Source: UBA2773 sp964458715
GTDB taxonomy: Bacteria > Patescibacteriota > Minisyncoccia > Moranbacterales > DUUL01
NCBI GenBank assembly: GCA_964458715.1
Contig: CAYWJP010000022.1
Span: 1-12,058, forward strand
DNA length: 12,058 nucleotides
Direction: 5' to 3'
In this document: positions 6,536 to 12,058 of the stretch, one piece after another
Layout: each line of letters starts with the position of its first letter
Numbering within the stretch: the first letter of the stretch is position 1
Program-made: the position numbers and the translations under genes
The notes under the pieces: model-generated
Databases searched by the model: none
The model's input: only the letters and a program-made list of their open reading frames with translations
Told to the model about the DNA's origin: nothing

Positions 6536-6653
6536 AATTTAGAATTTTGAGAATAATTCGAGTCGAAACTGAGGATTTCAGTGAGATGCACTGAATGGTG
6601 CGGCGAACTGGAATTGGAAGTTTCAACAAAGAAGTATTCCAAAATTGTAAATT
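6536..6653. other. Structured element B between gyrB and the deaminase
   Basis: An outer stem pairs 6536-6549 with 6640-6653 (13 bp, one G-G mismatch). A bulged A (6550) precedes GAATA/TATTC (6551-6555 with 6635-6639), a 1x1 mismatch (6556/6634), and TTC/GAA (6557-6559 with 6631-6633). Next inward is GTCGAAACT/AGTTTCAAC (6562-6570 with 6619-6627), which has one mismatch on the plus strand that becomes G-U on the minus strand. The centre holds GAGATGCACTGAATGGTGC (6583-6601), with hairpin GCAC/GTGC and loop TGAATG; an alternative 7-bp hairpin is TTCAGTG/CACTGAA. The element starts 7 nt after the gyrB stop and ends just upstream of the deaminase promoter. Bulge, mismatch and central hairpin match element A. 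Confidence 0.6.
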
Positions 6654-6659
6654 GCCAAC

Positions 6660-8630
6660 TTAGACGTCTAGGTTTTGGACAGACTTGGCATGAGCTTGTA
6701 TGAATTTCTTCCTCGGTGCCACTTCACTTCCCATCAAAATATCAAATAATTCATCAGCTTTCTGAGCATCTTCGATGGTAATTTGATTCATCATTCGATT
6801 TTCTGGATTCATGGTAGTATCCCAAAGAAGACTCGGGTTCATTTCACCAAGACCCTTATACCTTTGAAGAGAAATTCCAGTCGATTGTTTGAGATCCAAC
6901 CCTTCTCCTTCATTTTCAGAAATTTCAAGATTGCTACCAGTCATTTTTTTAATAAGAAGTTCTTTCTGTTTTTCATCATAAGCATAGTGAATTTTTTTCC
7001 CTTTTTTAATAGCGAAAAGAGGTGGCTGAGCTGCATAAACATAACCACCTTCAATTAAACCTTCAAAATGTCGATAAAATAAAGTCAATAATAAAGTTCT
7101 GATATGAGAACCGTCCACATCAGCATCAGTCATAATTACAATGCGATGATATCTTAATTTTTCTAAATTCATTTCCGCTCCAATTCCTGCTCCTAAGGCA
7201 ATCACAATGTTTTTAATTTCCTGAGAACCTAACATCCGATCTAATCGAGCTCTTTCTACATTCAAAATTTTACCCCTCAAAGGCAAAATAGCTTGAAATT
7301 GTCTATCTCGTCCTTGTTTGGCACTTCCACCAGCAGAATCTCCCTCTACAATAAATAATTCACTCTTGCTGGCATCTCGACTAGAACAATCTGCTAATTT
7401 CCCCGGTAAAGTCATTCCTTCCATAGCGCCTTTTCTAACTACCGCTTCCTTAGCGGCTTTAGCGGCTAAGCGAGCTTTGGAAGATAAAGCACATCGGTTA
7501 ATAATAGCTTTGGCTTCTTGAGGATATTCATCAAAATAATCGGCAAAAGCTTCATTTAAAACTGAATTAACCACCGTTCTAGCTTCCGAATTTCCTAATT
7601 TGGTCTTAGTTTGTCCCTCAAATTGAGGTTCGCCTAACTTAACAGAGATTATTGCCGTAAGGCCTTCTTTAACATCATCAGAAGTAAAATTAGGATCTTT
7701 TTCTTTTAACAAATTACTTTTTTTAGCATAATCATTAATACTTCGAGTTAAAGCGGTTCTAAAACCAGTTTCATGCATGCCACCTTCGGTTGTATTAATA
7801 TTATTAGCAAAAGAAATAATTCGATCTTTCATTGACATGCTAAATTGCAAAGAAACTTCCACTAAAACATCTTGCACTTGTTTTTCAACATAGAAGATAT
7901 TCTCATTAACTACTTCCTTTCCTTTGTTTAAATATTTAACATAAGATTTAATTCCTCCATCAAAACAGAACCCCACTTTTTTGTGTAATTCTTCTTTCTC
8001 GTTTCGTTTATCTACCAACTTAAGATGAATGCCCTTAGTTAAATAGGCTTGTTTTCTTAAATATTCAGAAATTTGATTCCAATTCCATTCAATCTCTGGA
8101 AAAATTTCTGGATCTGGTTCAAAAGTAATAATGGTTCCATGTTTTTTAGTTTTGCCCACTTTTTTAGCCGGAGCCTTAACTGCCCCTCGACAATATTCCT
8201 GAGTCCAAATTTTACCTTTTTGATGAACTTCAGCTTTTGTCCAAATACTCAAAGCATTAACCACCGAAACCCCAACCCCATGAAGTCCACCGGAAACTTT
8301 ATATCCGCCGCCGCCAAATTTACCTCCAGCATGCAAACGAGTCATCACAGTTTCTAAAGTCGAAACTTTGGTTTGCGGATGAATCTCCACTGGAATTCCT
8401 CGCCCTTGATCAATAACTCTAATTTGATTGCCTGGTAAAATTTGAGTTTCAATATAGGTTCCATTTCCTGTCATAGCCTCATCAATTGAATTAGCTACTA
8501 CTTCCCAAACTAAATGATGCAAACCTTCTAACGAAGTTCCTCCTATATACATTCCTGGTCTTTTTCTAACTGGTTCCAATCCCTCTAATACTTGAATTGA
8601 CTTTGCTGAATATTCGTTTTTATCTGCCAT
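6660..8630 (-). CDS. gyrB: DNA gyrase subunit B
   Basis: A 656-residue type IIA topoisomerase ATPase subunit, partner of GyrA in ATP-driven negative supercoiling. The GHKL ATPase domain has E43-x-x-x-N47-S-I-D50, D74-x-G-x-G (RVIDQGRGIP) and GLHGVGVSVVNALS (115-128). The transducer has QTK (340-342). The TOPRIM domain has VEGDSAGGSAKQGRDR (428-443) with Glu429, PLRGKILNVE (450-459) and the metal pair Asp502/Asp504 in MTDADVDGSH. The C-terminal QRYKGLGEMNP (589-599) is intact. The length is that of the short GyrB without the proteobacterial insert. ParE is the main alternative; the QRYKGLGEMN segment favours GyrB. It is flanked by element A upstream and element B downstream, with no SD and no clear promoter. 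Confidence 0.95.
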   Translation of the reverse strand: MADKNEYSAKSIQVLEGLEPVRKRPGMYIGGTSLEGLHHLVWEVVANSIDEAMTGNGTYIETQILPGNQIRVIDQGRGIPVEIHPQTKVSTLETVMTRLHAGGKFGGGGYKVSGGLHGVGVSVVNALSIWTKAEVHQKGKIWTQEYCRGAVKAPAKKVGKTKKHGTIITFEPDPEIFPEIEWNWNQISEYLRKQAYLTKGIHLKLVDKRNEKEELHKKVGFCFDGGIKSYVKYLNKGKEVVNENIFYVEKQVQDVLVEVSLQFSMSMKDRIISFANNINTTEGGMHETGFRTALTRSINDYAKKSNLLKEKDPNFTSDDVKEGLTAIISVKLGEPQFEGQTKTKLGNSEARTVVNSVLNEAFADYFDEYPQEAKAIINRCALSSKARLAAKAAKEAVVRKGAMEGMTLPGKLADCSSRDASKSELFIVEGDSAGGSAKQGRDRQFQAILPLRGKILNVERARLDRMLGSQEIKNIVIALGAGIGAEMNLEKLRYHRIVIMTDADVDGSHIRTLLLTLFYRHFEGLIEGGYVYAAQPPLFAIKKGKKIHYAYDEKQKELLIKKMTGSNLEISENEGEGLDLKQSTGISLQRYKGLGEMNPSLLWDTTMNPENRMMNQITIEDAQKADELFDILMGSEVAPRKKFIQAHAKSVQNLDV

Positions 8631-8728
8631 AATCTTTTCTTTTATTATTATTTCTTAAACATTTTAAATATTAGACTTATTGCGCAACAGATCTATTTTA
8701 TTTCCCACCGAACAGCTCTCTCTAAAAA

Positions 8729-8851
8729 ATAGATTAATTTTCTCGAGCATAGTTTGAGGAGAATCCGAGCACTGAGAGAGATGAACTTAATGGTTCATCG
8801 ATCGAATGGCGCAGGAGTCGACAAAAAAATATGCCGAGAAAATTAATCTAT
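8729..8851. other. Structured element A between the membrane protein gene and gyrB
   Basis: A perfect 17-bp inverted repeat (8729-8745 with 8835-8851) begins at the upstream gene's stop codon. A bulged A (8746) is followed by GCATA/TATGC (8747-8751 with 8830-8834), a 1x1 mismatch (8752/8829), then TTT/AAA (8753-8755 with 8826-8828). A central hairpin GATGAAC-TTAATG-GTTCATC lies within 8780-8799. On the minus strand the outer stem is followed by six T (8729-8724), so in that orientation the whole element could act as an oversized intrinsic terminator. A CTCTCTC run inside the core could pair with GAGAGAG just after the element, but B lacks this. Sequence 8778-8796 matches B at 16 of 19 positions. 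Confidence 0.62.
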
Positions 8852-9246
8852 CTAGCTAAAAAGTACAGTTCAGCCATAATAATAGCACCCATAGCCAACA
8901 ACCCATCCCACCAAACTAAAATTTCAAAACTTTGCATTATTAATAAAATCAAAACAGCCAAAGCTAACAAAAATCCTTGTCGAAAAGAAACTCCGGCAAA
9001 AGAATCCAGTTCTTTACTTTTAAGATTAGTTAATTTTAAAGTTCTTATCCGAAAAAGCAATAGAGAAAATCCGGCTAATAGAGTAAAAAATAAACTAGTT
9101 TCAAAAATAAAAATGTTAATTGATACCGTCTGCTGAGAAGAATAAGATTTTGAATAAGGAGAAAGATATATTAGAGTAGCCAGCATTAACAAAAACGAGA
9201 CAACAACCAAAACTCTCATTCCCCACAAGAAAAAACGATAAGACAT
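8848..9246 (-). CDS. Small four-helix membrane protein of unknown function
   Basis: A 132-residue hydrophobic protein with four predicted transmembrane helices at about 7-28, 43-65, 90-109 and 112-129. A basic loop (K71, K76, K78) lies between helices 2 and 3. The C-terminal half has S-F-R-Q-G (87-91), a conserved-looking W-W-D-G-L-L (112-117) and E-L-Y-F at the end. I associate this pattern with short uncharacterised proteins in Parcubacteria-like genomes; no function is known to me. I chose the ATG at 9244-9246. A longer frame from a TTG at 9268-9270 would put the start inside a 5' hairpin and add eight residues. Its own promoter precedes it. The stop codon is part of element A. No SD. Confidence 0.72.
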   Translation of the reverse strand: MSYRFFLWGMRVLVVVSFLLMLATLIYLSPYSKSYSSQQTVSINIFIFETSLFFTLLAGFSLLLFRIRTLKLTNLKSKELDSFAGVSFRQGFLLALAVLILLIMQSFEILVWWDGLLAMGAIIMAELYFLAR

Positions 9247-9269
9247 TTGTTTTATTTTAATACATTTCA

Positions 9270-9291
9270 AACTGTTTTTCAGGAAACAGTT
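9270..9291 (-). other. 5' hairpin in the membrane protein leader
   Basis: AACTGTTT (9270-9277) pairs with AAACAGTT (9284-9291), 8 bp with a 6-nt loop. The predicted transcript start (~9292) would place this hairpin at the extreme 5' end, where such structures can protect mRNA from decay. It ends 23 nt before the chosen ATG. Confidence 0.5.
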
Positions 9292-9298
9292 CTATTCT

Positions 9299-9327
9299 AT
9301 TTTAAACTATTTTGTCGACTAAATCAA
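9299..9327 (-). promoter_or_regulatory. Promoter of the membrane protein gene
   Basis: The minus strand has TTGATT (9322-9327) and TAAAAT (9299-9304), exactly 17 nt apart. The predicted start is near 9292, giving a ~46-nt leader to the ATG at 9246. It lies downstream of the typA terminator, so this gene starts a new unit. Confidence 0.65.
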
Positions 9328-9418
9328 GCTGCATTTTTTTATTAAAAATTTTAGTTAATAATCTATAAATTATTAATCATTTTTGTCTTTTACTTCATTT
9401 AAATAATTATTCCTCTTA

Positions 9419-9444
9419 AAAAAGAACCCTCTCAAGTTCTTTTT
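9419..9444 (-). terminator. Intrinsic terminator of typA
   Basis: A 9-bp stem (9419-9427 with 9436-9444) and 8-nt loop lie 32 nt past the typA stop. In the minus sense it reads AAAAAGAAC, loop, GTTCTTTTTT, ending in a U-run. The stem is palindromic with A/T tracts, so it could work in both directions. Confidence 0.78.
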
Positions 9445-9475
9445 CTATTGAAAACTAAATGCTCAATACAAAATA

Positions 9476-11278
9476 TTATTTTTTCTTTTTTCTATTAGCG
9501 ATCGTCCTTTCATTCTCCGTCAAAAACTGCTTTCTTAGTCGAATATTCTTAGGAGTAACTTCTAAATATTCATCTCCGGACATAATTTCCATTCCTCGTT
9601 CTATCGTTATTTCAACCGGTGGGATTAATTGAATAGCATCATCCGTTCCCGAGGATCGAACATTGGTTAATTGCTTTCCTTTAATCGGATTTACAGCAAT
9701 ATCTTCTCCCCTGGAAGTATTTCCTATTACCATTCCTTCATAAACTTGAGTACTAGCTCCAATATACAAAGAACCTCGTTGTTGTAAATTAAACAAGGAA
9801 TATCCCAGAGCCTTTCCTGCGATCATAGAAACCATTGAGCCGGTTTCTCTTTTTTCAATCGTACCCGCATAAGATCGCATTTCCAAGAATCGACTGCAAA
9901 ATATTCCATTCCCCTTGGTATCAACAATAAATTGCCCTCGATAACCCAATAAACCTCGAGTAGGAACTTCAAAAATCATTCTAGTAATACTATTAACTGG
10001 TTTCATTTCGATCATTACTCCTTTTCTTTTCCCTAATTTCTCAATAATAGCTCCTACATATTCTTCTTTAACATCAATCGTGACTTCTTCAAAAGGTTCC
10101 ATTTTTTGACCAGCAATTTCCATTTCAATCGCTTCTGGTTGAGAAACTTGAATTTCATAGCCCTCCCTTCGCATATTTTCAATTAAAATAGCGATATGAA
10201 GTTCTCCTCGCCCCGAAATTTTGTAATGATCATTAGCCGAAAAATCAACTTTTAACCCAACATTGACTTCTAGTTCTTTTTCTAATCGTTCTCTGATTTG
10301 AATATTAGTCACTAAAAATCCATCTTGTCCAGCAAAAGGAGAGTTATTGACCAAAAAATTCAAAGTGATTGTCGGTTGATCAATATCAATACTTGGTAAC
10401 TTTTCTTGTTCTGGATTTTTACAAATAGTTTGACCAATATAAACATCGGGTAATCCAGCAATAATAGCAATATCTCCTGATACTGCTTTCTCTACTTCTT
10501 GCCGTTGAGTTCCAAAGAAAGTAAACATTTTGGTAATTTTGGCTTTAGAAATTTCATCTCCTTCTTTTTTAATATAGACTTCATCGCCAACTTTAACCAC
10601 TCCTTCATAAACTCTGACTACTGCTAGCCTCCCTAAAAAATCATCATAAGCCAAATTAAAAGGCTGTAAACGAAATTCACTTTTTTCTTCTTCTTCATCC
10701 TCAATTGAAGCAGAATGAACTCTTTCCAAAATTACATCCAACAAAGGAAAAAGATTGCCAGTTTGATTATTTAAATCTAAAGTAGCCATTCCACTTTTAG
10801 CATTAGCATAGACGACAGGAAAATTTAATTGTTCATCATTAGCACCTAAATCTAAAAAAAGTTCGTAAACCATCTCCTCGACTGCTTCTGGTCGAGCGGC
10901 AGGTTTATCGATTTTATTTAAAACTACAATCGGTTTTAATCCCAAATCTAAAGATTTTTTTAGCACAAAACGAGTTTGGGGCATTGGACCTTCTTGCGCA
11001 TCCACTACTAAAACAACCGAGTTTACCACTCGTAAAACCCTTTCTACCTCAGAACCAAAGTCGGCATGCCCAGGAGTATCTACAATATTAATTTTAGTAT
11101 TTTTATAATTCAAAGAAGCATTTTTGGAATAAATGGTTATTCCACGCTCTTTCTCGATTGCATCAGTATCCATAGAAGAATCATCGGAGACCATTCCAGT
11201 TTGACGCATTAAAGCATCAGTTAAAGTAGTTTTTCCATGATCAACATGAGCCACAATGGCGATATTTCTAATTTCCAT
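9476..11278 (-). CDS. typA: Ribosome-associated GTPase TypA/BipA
   Basis: A 600-residue translational GTPase of the EF-G/LepA superfamily that binds the 70S ribosome and aids 50S assembly and growth at low temperature or under stress. The G domain shows G1 AHVDHGKTT (10-18), G2 E-R-G-I-T-I (44-49), G3 D-T-P-G (67-70) and G4 N-K-I-D (121-124). A beta-barrel domain follows at about 203-295. The C-terminal half carries the BipA pattern, including SGRGELHIAIL near 354-364, the PTRGLLGYRGQF region near 438-449, and T-N-V-R-S-S-G-T-D near 540-548. The extra C-terminal domain and absence of an EF-G domain IV separate it from EF-G and LepA. Length matches the family (~600-615). It has its own promoter, a long leader, a terminator and no SD. 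Confidence 0.96.
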   Translation of the reverse strand: MEIRNIAIVAHVDHGKTTLTDALMRQTGMVSDDSSMDTDAIEKERGITIYSKNASLNYKNTKINIVDTPGHADFGSEVERVLRVVNSVVLVVDAQEGPMPQTRFVLKKSLDLGLKPIVVLNKIDKPAARPEAVEEMVYELFLDLGANDEQLNFPVVYANAKSGMATLDLNNQTGNLFPLLDVILERVHSASIEDEEEEKSEFRLQPFNLAYDDFLGRLAVVRVYEGVVKVGDEVYIKKEGDEISKAKITKMFTFFGTQRQEVEKAVSGDIAIIAGLPDVYIGQTICKNPEQEKLPSIDIDQPTITLNFLVNNSPFAGQDGFLVTNIQIRERLEKELEVNVGLKVDFSANDHYKISGRGELHIAILIENMRREGYEIQVSQPEAIEMEIAGQKMEPFEEVTIDVKEEYVGAIIEKLGKRKGVMIEMKPVNSITRMIFEVPTRGLLGYRGQFIVDTKGNGIFCSRFLEMRSYAGTIEKRETGSMVSMIAGKALGYSLFNLQQRGSLYIGASTQVYEGMVIGNTSRGEDIAVNPIKGKQLTNVRSSGTDDAIQLIPPVEITIERGMEIMSGDEYLEVTPKNIRLRKQFLTENERTIANRKKKK

Positions 11279-11324
11279 AAATAAATTTGAACTGTTCCAG
11301 AATAATTTTCTACAACAATTTTTA

Positions 11325-11390
11325 AAGGGATTTTTCCCAACTAATATTTAAAAAGGCTTATTTCTTAATTAAAGACAATCCCTTATTAAG
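11325..11390 (-). promoter_or_regulatory. Structured typA leader with competing pairings
   Basis: In the minus-strand leader, AAGGGATT (11384-11377) can pair with AATCCCTT (11332-11325) over 8 bp. The 3' partner can instead close a local hairpin, GGGA/TCCC with an AAAA loop (11338-11327), followed by TTTAAAAATT. AAGGGATT is itself in the loop of CTTAAT/ATTAAG (11390-11385 with 11369-11364). The alternatives exclude each other, as in attenuators or RNA thermosensors. The stems are short and AT-rich, so significance is uncertain. Confidence 0.35.
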
Positions 11391-11399
11391 CAAAAACCA

Positions 11400-11428
11400 A
11401 TTCTAACCTAAAAAAAGGCAAATGTCAA
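11400..11428 (-). promoter_or_regulatory. Sigma70-type promoter of typA
   Basis: A perfect TTGACA (11423-11428), a 17-nt spacer and TAGAAT (11400-11405) lie on the minus strand. The predicted start is near 11393, leaving a ~115-nt untranslated leader. Together with 9299-9327 and 2669-2697 it shows that this genome uses ordinary -35/-10 promoters. Confidence 0.8.
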
Positions 11429-11440
11429 AGCCAAAACAAG

Positions 11441-11600
11441 TAATAATTAGCAATAACCAATTAACAATACTCTATTAAAAATAAAACTGCCCATCAAGAT
11501 GTTTTTTAAACCAAAAATAACTGGTGATTTTTTGACTTGAAATAAAAGGCCCTCCAAAAAGAAAGACCTTATTACTAACTGCTAATTGTTCATTGTTTAT
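11441..11600. repeat. Degenerate inverted A/T repeats in the typA - ATPase spacer
   Basis: The 311-nt spacer 11279-11589 holds the typA leader, its promoter and this stretch. TAATAATTAGCAATAACC (starting about 11441) recurs in inverted, imperfect form at about 11571-11600, where the complement reads AACAATTAGCAGTTAGTAA. Between them I see no ORF with a plausible start and no RNA gene. The repeats look like simple intergenic filler or a decayed inverted-repeat unit. Confidence 0.35.
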
Positions 11601-11610
11601 TGATAAGGTC
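11546..11610 (-). terminator. Competing 3' hairpins at the end of the ATPase gene
   Basis: On the minus strand AAGGTC (11570-11565) pairs with GGCCTT (11551-11546), 6 bp including one G-U, followed by TTATTTC, which is terminator-like. The same AAGGTC with its flanking AT can instead pair with GACCTTAT (11610-11603), which lies in the last sense codons (D-L-I). Only one pairing can form at a time. The loop between the upstream arms includes the stop codon. Confidence 0.45.
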
Positions 11611-12058
11611 CTCCTCGGTTTGACTAGCCATAGTTTTATCATAACGAGATTTGATTTCATTCTCTACAATATCGCGATCTCGACCATATTTATAACGAGA
11701 ATATTCCTTAAAAGCGTCTCTTAATTCTTCGCTCCCTGATTGAGGAGGATAAGTTTTCATATCAAATGGCTCAGAAGATTCGTTGTTAATTAACAGTTTT
11801 GTAAGACATTGAAAATTGCTCATATTAATCAAATCATTAGCATCAAAAACTGGAGCAAGTTGTTTTTGCAAAAAATCTGCATCTTCCGCTCCAACTCTAA
11901 AAGCGCCCATTGAACCAACGTTGCCAAAAACCGCCTTGGAAATATCTTCTGAAAGTTGTCCAATATATTGATGAGCGATAGTTAAACATAATCGATATTT
12001 TCGAGCCTCTGCTAAAATTTGAGAAATTGAATCGGTAGTAAAATTCTGAAATTCATCA
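11590..12058 (-). CDS. VirD4/TraM-type conjugative ATPase, C-terminal part (5' end outside the window)
   Basis: The frame is open to the right edge (first full codon at 12055-12057), so 155 residues are seen and the true start is outside. The fragment opens with D-E-F-Q-N-F, a Walker B motif with catalytic acidic pair. It continues with SQILAEARKYRLCLTIAHQY, matching the segment where type IV coupling proteins have an arginine and a conserved glutamine (A-x-Q). G-N-V-G-S and F-R-V-G-A-E-D-A follow. This order is that of hexameric RecA-fold DNA pumps of the VirD4/TraM-recognition group. The last ~50 residues are charged and probably partly helical. In CPR genomes such genes are common and often lie apart from full conjugation operons; the role (DNA transfer or pilus-related) is unknown. 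No other secretion gene is visible. Confidence 0.82.
   Translation of the reverse strand, partial: DEFQNFTTDSISQILAEARKYRLCLTIAHQYIGQLSEDISKAVFGNVGSMGAFRVGAEDADFLQKQLAPVFDANDLINMSNFQCLTKLLINNESSEPFDMKTYPPQSGSEELRDAFKEYSRYKYGRDRDIVENEIKSRYDKTMASQTEEDLINKQ

Noticed and set aside
8716..8780. Pseudoknot CTCTCTC/GAGAGAG between the element A core and its 3' flank
   Set aside because: The complementarity is 7 bp of low-complexity sequence, and neither B nor C has an equivalent.
88..8851. Elements A, B and C as integron attC sites (imperfect hairpins with bulged bases just after stop codons)
   Set aside because: The outer ends lack the RYYYAAC/GTTRRRY boxes, no integrase is visible, and the associated genes include gyrB, which is not a cassette gene.
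88..8851. Elements A, B and C as MITEs or insertion sequence ends
   Set aside because: The terminal arms share no sequence between copies and no target duplications are evident; conservation is inside the element, the opposite of terminal inverted repeats.
8831..9136. Plus-strand reading frame of 101 codons over the membrane protein gene
   Set aside because: It is basic, low complexity and overlaps a better-supported minus-strand gene with four clean helices and its own promoter.
9247..9270. Longer start (TTG at 9268-9270) for the membrane protein
   Set aside because: The TTG lies at the foot of the 5' hairpin without an SD, and the ATG at 9244-9246 gives a typical short N-terminus before helix 1.
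11475..11660. Minus-strand frame of 61 codons overlapping the ATPase end in another frame
   Set aside because: It runs through the hairpins and the filler repeat, has no ribosome site and no domain, and half of it is shadow of the ATPase gene.
1..12058. CRISPR arrays, tRNA or rRNA genes, prophage or IS transposase
   Set aside because: No regularly spaced repeats, no cloverleaf-like segment with a GTTCRA T-loop in the spacers, and no transposase or integrase motifs in any frame.

Overview
The window is AT-rich (roughly one third G+C), and every gene I can support lies on the minus strand. Transcription therefore runs from high to low coordinates. I infer a member of the Candidate Phyla Radiation (Patescibacteria), probably Parcubacteria-like. 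The grounds are compact housekeeping genes with AT-rich spacers, an orphan VirD4-like ATPase, a small four-helix membrane protein of a type I associate with such genomes, and an almost complete lack of Shine-Dalgarno (SD) sequences. About 4,000 codons are read without in-frame TGA, so the standard code is used and not the UGA=Gly code of Gracilibacteria/Absconditabacteria. The taxonomic call is inference.

Layout in transcription order, right to left. The C-terminal 155 residues of a VirD4/TraM-type ATPase (11590-12058) are followed by alternative hairpins. A strong sigma70-type promoter (11400-11428) and a ~115-nt structured leader precede typA/bipA (9476-11278), which ends at a clear intrinsic terminator. 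Another promoter drives a four-helix membrane protein of unknown function (8848-9246). Then come gyrB (6660-8630), a nucleoside/nucleotide deaminase (5965-6480), gap (4920-5915) and murD (3512-4903), followed by a UPF0200-like P-loop kinase (2835-3398) with a nested terminator. The last group is lepB (1975-2616) with a consensus promoter, hisS (596-1933) and a HIT-family hydrolase (237-581). At the left edge are the first seven codons of a gene that is probably rpsU (ribosomal protein bS21).

The genes cover translation (HisRS, BipA, probably bS21), DNA topology (GyrB), peptidoglycan precursor synthesis (MurD), glycolysis (GAPDH), protein export (LepB) and nucleotide handling (HIT, deaminase, kinase). 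They form short transcription units and not one pathway operon.

Two observations stand out. First, three gene boundaries (ORF/gyrB, gyrB/deaminase, HIT/rpsU) carry a related structured element (A 8729-8851, B 6536-6653, C 88-251). Each starts at or within about 10 nt of a stop codon. All have long outer stems of unrelated sequence, a conserved bulge and internal-loop pattern, and compensatory base changes; A and B also share a hairpin that covaries. I cannot assign them to a known RNA family. Second, only the putative rpsU has a strong SD (AAAGGAGG); the nine other visible starts have none. This matches the bS21 autoregulation logic known from Bacteroidia.
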